Positions 62,497 to 64,000 of a stretch of 64,000 nt of DNA are shown in pieces; within the stretch, counting starts at the first letter, position 1, and each line of letters begins with the position of its first letter. The notes under the pieces were generated by a model. It saw nothing but the letters and a program-made list of their open reading frames with translations, did not search any database and was not told the origin of the DNA. This DNA comes from Christensenella sp034926635 (lineage in GTDB: Bacteria > Bacillota > Clostridia > Christensenellales > Christensenellaceae), in the NCBI GenBank assembly GCA_034926635.1, contig JAYFQX010000003.1:118796-182795 (forward strand), read 5' to 3'. Made by a program: the position numbers and the translations under genes.

Positions 62497-62526
62497 ATTA
62501 TATGATAAAGGTCTTTGCAAAAGCAA
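62497..62526 (-). promoter_or_regulatory. Promoter of putP
   Basis: Minus strand TTGCTT (62526-62521), 18 bases, TATAAT (62502-62497), about 60 bases before the putP ATG. The 700 bases to the right hold no gene apart from the hairpins described separately. Confidence 0.5.
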
Positions 62527-62993
62527 GAGAATCCGTTTGATTCTCCTACAATTTCTGCAATCATTGCACTATTTTGGTAATAAAACGTTGATATTGATTT
62601 TCTTCTCCTTTCATCCGAAAAAAATCACATCATCTGGATTATATCGAACGTTTGATAGCAACTTATCGATCAAGGCTCTTGACCCTACTGCAGATATGTC
62701 ATTTGGCATGTTTAATGAAACCATAGCAAATACCCCCAATAAATGGGATATCAATTTATTTCGTAGTAAAAGTCTCCTTTTTTAATGAGGTATATATATA
62801 TGAGGTTTATTCCATACGTATATGTAAGGTAGAACAAGTTTGTGAACGCTTCAGTGGCGTACAGTCAGGTTATTAGTGGTTTTATGGGCAATTATTAGCA
62901 AAAACAAAGACAAACCTGCATCTTTTTAGTGAAAAACAGATTTGTCTACTTTGTCTAACGTTGCTGAAAAATCTGCAAGCAATCAAGCATAAA

Positions 62994-63121
62994 AATATCG
63001 CTACCCACATAAATGAGTAACGATATTGGGTGCAGCGTCATCGCTGCTGGCTTACGTTGATAAAAAAGATACACGTCCGTCAAATAAAAATATCGCCGCA
63101 AGAAAAACTTTCGCAGCGATA
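62994..63121. other. Cluster of three hairpins in a gene-free stretch
   Basis: Within 128 bases lie AATATCGCTAC/GTAACGATATT (62994-63027, one mismatch), GCAGCG-TCAT-CGCTGC (63032-63047) and TATCGCCGC/GCAGCGATA (63091-63121). The first and third share the flank AAAAATATCGC. Function not evident; a small structured RNA or the edge of a mobile element are options. Confidence 0.4.
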
Positions 63122-63143
63122 AAACCGACTATGTCGTTGGTCG

Positions 63144-63748
63144 GAGTGTAATTATAGAACTTTGAAAAGTCCAGTCGTACCAATGGTTTATAGGCAATCA
63201 GCAAGAGGTTTTATCCACAAATAATTTACTTATTCTTTCCATAGGGACGTAAGCCAGATAAATGAATCGTTGGGTACCCAGCGTTGATTTTCTTAGTTCC
63301 ATACAAATCTGTGCGCATTGCCTTAATTAAGGCTGTAAGTATTCTATCATGTTCTTCGCCATCCAACGGCGGTGCTGATAGTTTTATTTTATCGTGAAAC
63401 TGCATCAAAATGCGGACAACATCTGCGCTGCCTACAAGTATAAGTCGGTTTTGAGCATCGTCCAGTTCAGTATGTTCATCTTTCATAAGAACATTATTAA
63501 TAATTGCTTTAACATAATTTGTATAGTATTCTTCTTTAAGTTTACGTTCCTCGAATTTCAATTGGTTCCTTTTCGTAAGATAATTTGTAATGACAGCAGT
63601 TAGTATTGCAACGAATGCGCCAACAATGGCAACAACGATCTCTGGGCTCATAATATATCATCTCCTGTACGCAATGTAAGACAGCGTTTGTATTATATCA
63701 TTTCCTGTAAATCCTATCACTCAATTTTACTTTCGAGTGTAATTATAG
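63144..63748. repeat. 14-bp direct repeat flanking the small membrane-protein gene
   Basis: GAGTGTAATTATAG is found at 63144-63157 and again at 63735-63748. The second copy is part of an inverted repeat (AAATCCTATCACTC, 63709-63722, with GAGTG and ATAGGATTT, 63735-63753). The pair brackets the gene at 63226-63651. Confidence 0.5.
63226..63651 (-). CDS. Small membrane-anchored protein of unknown function
   Basis: A 141-aa protein with one N-terminal transmembrane helix (about residues 5-24, IVVAIVGAFVAILTAVITNY), a charged helical stretch (KRNQLKFEERKLKEEYY) and a soluble helical remainder that ends SGLRPYGKNK. GGAG precedes the ATG by ten bases. The design (membrane anchor plus helical cytosolic part) is common among phage- and island-borne hypothetical proteins. 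I do not recognise a family. Flanked by direct repeats and close to a transposase. Confidence 0.6.
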   Translation of the reverse strand: MSPEIVVAIVGAFVAILTAVITNYLTKRNQLKFEERKLKEEYYTNYVKAIINNVLMKDEHTELDDAQNRLILVGSADVVRILMQFHDKIKLSAPPLDGEEHDRILTALIKAMRTDLYGTKKINAGYPTIHLSGLRPYGKNK

Positions 63749-63786
63749 GATTTGCGATAAACATTTTGGTTGTAACCCCGTATAAG

Positions 63787-63818
63787 AAAAGACCGTCGAC
63801 GAAAGTCGACGGTCTTTT
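63787..63818. terminator. Perfect 14-bp hairpin upstream of the transposase gene
   Basis: AAAAGACCGTCGAC and its exact complement enclose a GAAA loop, giving T4 tails on both strands. It probably stops outside transcription entering the insertion element, as is common upstream of transposase genes. Confidence 0.7.
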
Positions 63819-63899
63819 CAATGGTCAGACTGTCCAAAAAGTCGCTGAAAAGGCACAAGAGTGGTACAATGAAGAAAAGCACAGTGGCGGTGAAAAGGG

Positions 63900-64000
63900 A
63901 TGGAATACGTAAAAGGTGAAAGCAGAAACCAAAAGACATTTCTGCCGGATTGTGTGGAAGATTATGTGGATGAGCATAGCGCGGTGCGCGTGATCGATGC
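63900..64000 (+). mobile_element. IS1182-type transposase, 5' end only (cut by window edge)
   Basis: From ATG 63900 the plus strand encodes MEYVKGESRNQ, KTFLPDCVEDYVDEHSAVR and VIDA, matching the conserved N-terminus of IS1182-family transposases (consensus with LLPDCLDDFV and NPVRVIDAFVD). The frame is open to the window end. The left terminus of the element should lie between the 63.65-kb gene and this ATG but its inverted repeat was not identified. Confidence 0.8.

Noticed and set aside
62402..62785. 127-codon plus-strand frame over the putP 5' region
   Set aside because: It begins antisense to putP, covers its promoter and has a low-complexity Leu/Phe/Lys-rich translation.
63688..63912. 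74-codon plus-strand frame ending inside the transposase start
   Set aside because: It runs through two hairpins, overlaps the clear transposase start in another frame and shows no protein family features.
1..64000. CRISPR array, tRNA or rRNA genes
   Set aside because: I saw no regularly spaced repeats, cloverleaf-like sequences or rRNA signatures in reading through the window; a covariance search would be needed to exclude small RNAs.

Overview
The window looks like chromosome from an anaerobic, moderate-GC Bacillota of the class Clostridia. The signs are a butyrate-type set (thiolase, crotonase, 3-hydroxyacyl-CoA dehydrogenase, butyryl-CoA dehydrogenase, EtfBA), a CoA-acylating aldehyde dehydrogenase of the C. 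kluyveri SucD type, 2-amino-4-oxopentanoate thiolase (OrtAB, a Stickland-type amino acid fermentation enzyme), a split transketolase, YesMN-type two-component genes, lipobox substrate-binding proteins, strong GGAGG ribosome sites and no respiratory genes. No rRNA, tRNA or CRISPR array was seen. Almost everything is on the minus strand; the clear plus-strand genes are alr and a transposase cut by the right edge.

Layout. (1) 0.3-6.2 kb: bcd-etfB-etfA, rpoN (sigma-54) and sucD. (2) 6.6-12.2 kb: an Old Yellow Enzyme/dienoyl-CoA reductase, a metallo-beta-lactamase (MBL) hydrolase, hbd, crt and thl. A decayed second Old Yellow Enzyme gene lies at 12.2-13.0 kb. (3) 13.0-22.5 kb: zinc alcohol dehydrogenase, second MBL hydrolase, split transketolase, second zinc dehydrogenase, two RbsC-type permeases, RbsA-type ATPase and a lipoprotein sugar-binding protein. 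(4) 22.6-26.6 kb: the sensor unit for that island: AraC-type response regulator, YesM-type kinase and a membrane-anchored sugar-binding protein. (5) 27.0-40.2 kb: a six-gene, tightly packed operon read from a clear promoter: a dimodular NRPS (C-A-T-C-A-T-R), a 7TM-PAS histidine kinase, an HD-GYP response regulator, an acyl-activating ligase, an acyl carrier protein and a phosphopantetheinyl transferase. (6) 40.4-55.8 kb: XRE-cupin regulator diverging from alanine racemase, then (minus) alanine dehydrogenase, flavodoxin-like protein, SnoaL-like protein, OrtB, OrtA, D-aminoacylase, two ATC-hydrolase-family proteins, M28 peptidase and a complete LivFGMHK transporter. (7) 56.6-64 kb: LTA-synthase-like protein, a frameshifted CPBP protease gene, a lone prepilin, PutP, hairpin-rich intergenic DNA, a small membrane protein and an IS1182-type transposase start.

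How the genes may work together. Island 3-4 looks like a self-contained system that senses, imports and oxidises an unknown sugar-like compound and uses transketolase; the C4-CoA genes next to it provide fermentative electron disposal. Island 5 is predicted to make an N-acylated dipeptide released by reduction as an aldehyde, with its own sensor kinase and an HD-GYP output in the same transcript. Island 6 is predicted to import branched-chain-like amino acid derivatives, release (D-)amino acids and cleave 2-amino-4-oxopentanoate to acetyl-CoA and D-alanine; D-alanine can then go through racemase and alanine dehydrogenase to pyruvate. The ornithine aminomutase genes that normally feed OrtAB are absent, so the substrate is unknown.

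The most informative non-coding signals are two copies of one promoter/operator design (50.94-50.99 and 56.41-56.46 kb), twin ACTTGCAAGT palindromes that each contain a -35 box in the regulator/alr divergent region, and a possible Val-Leu-Ile leader peptide upstream of livK.
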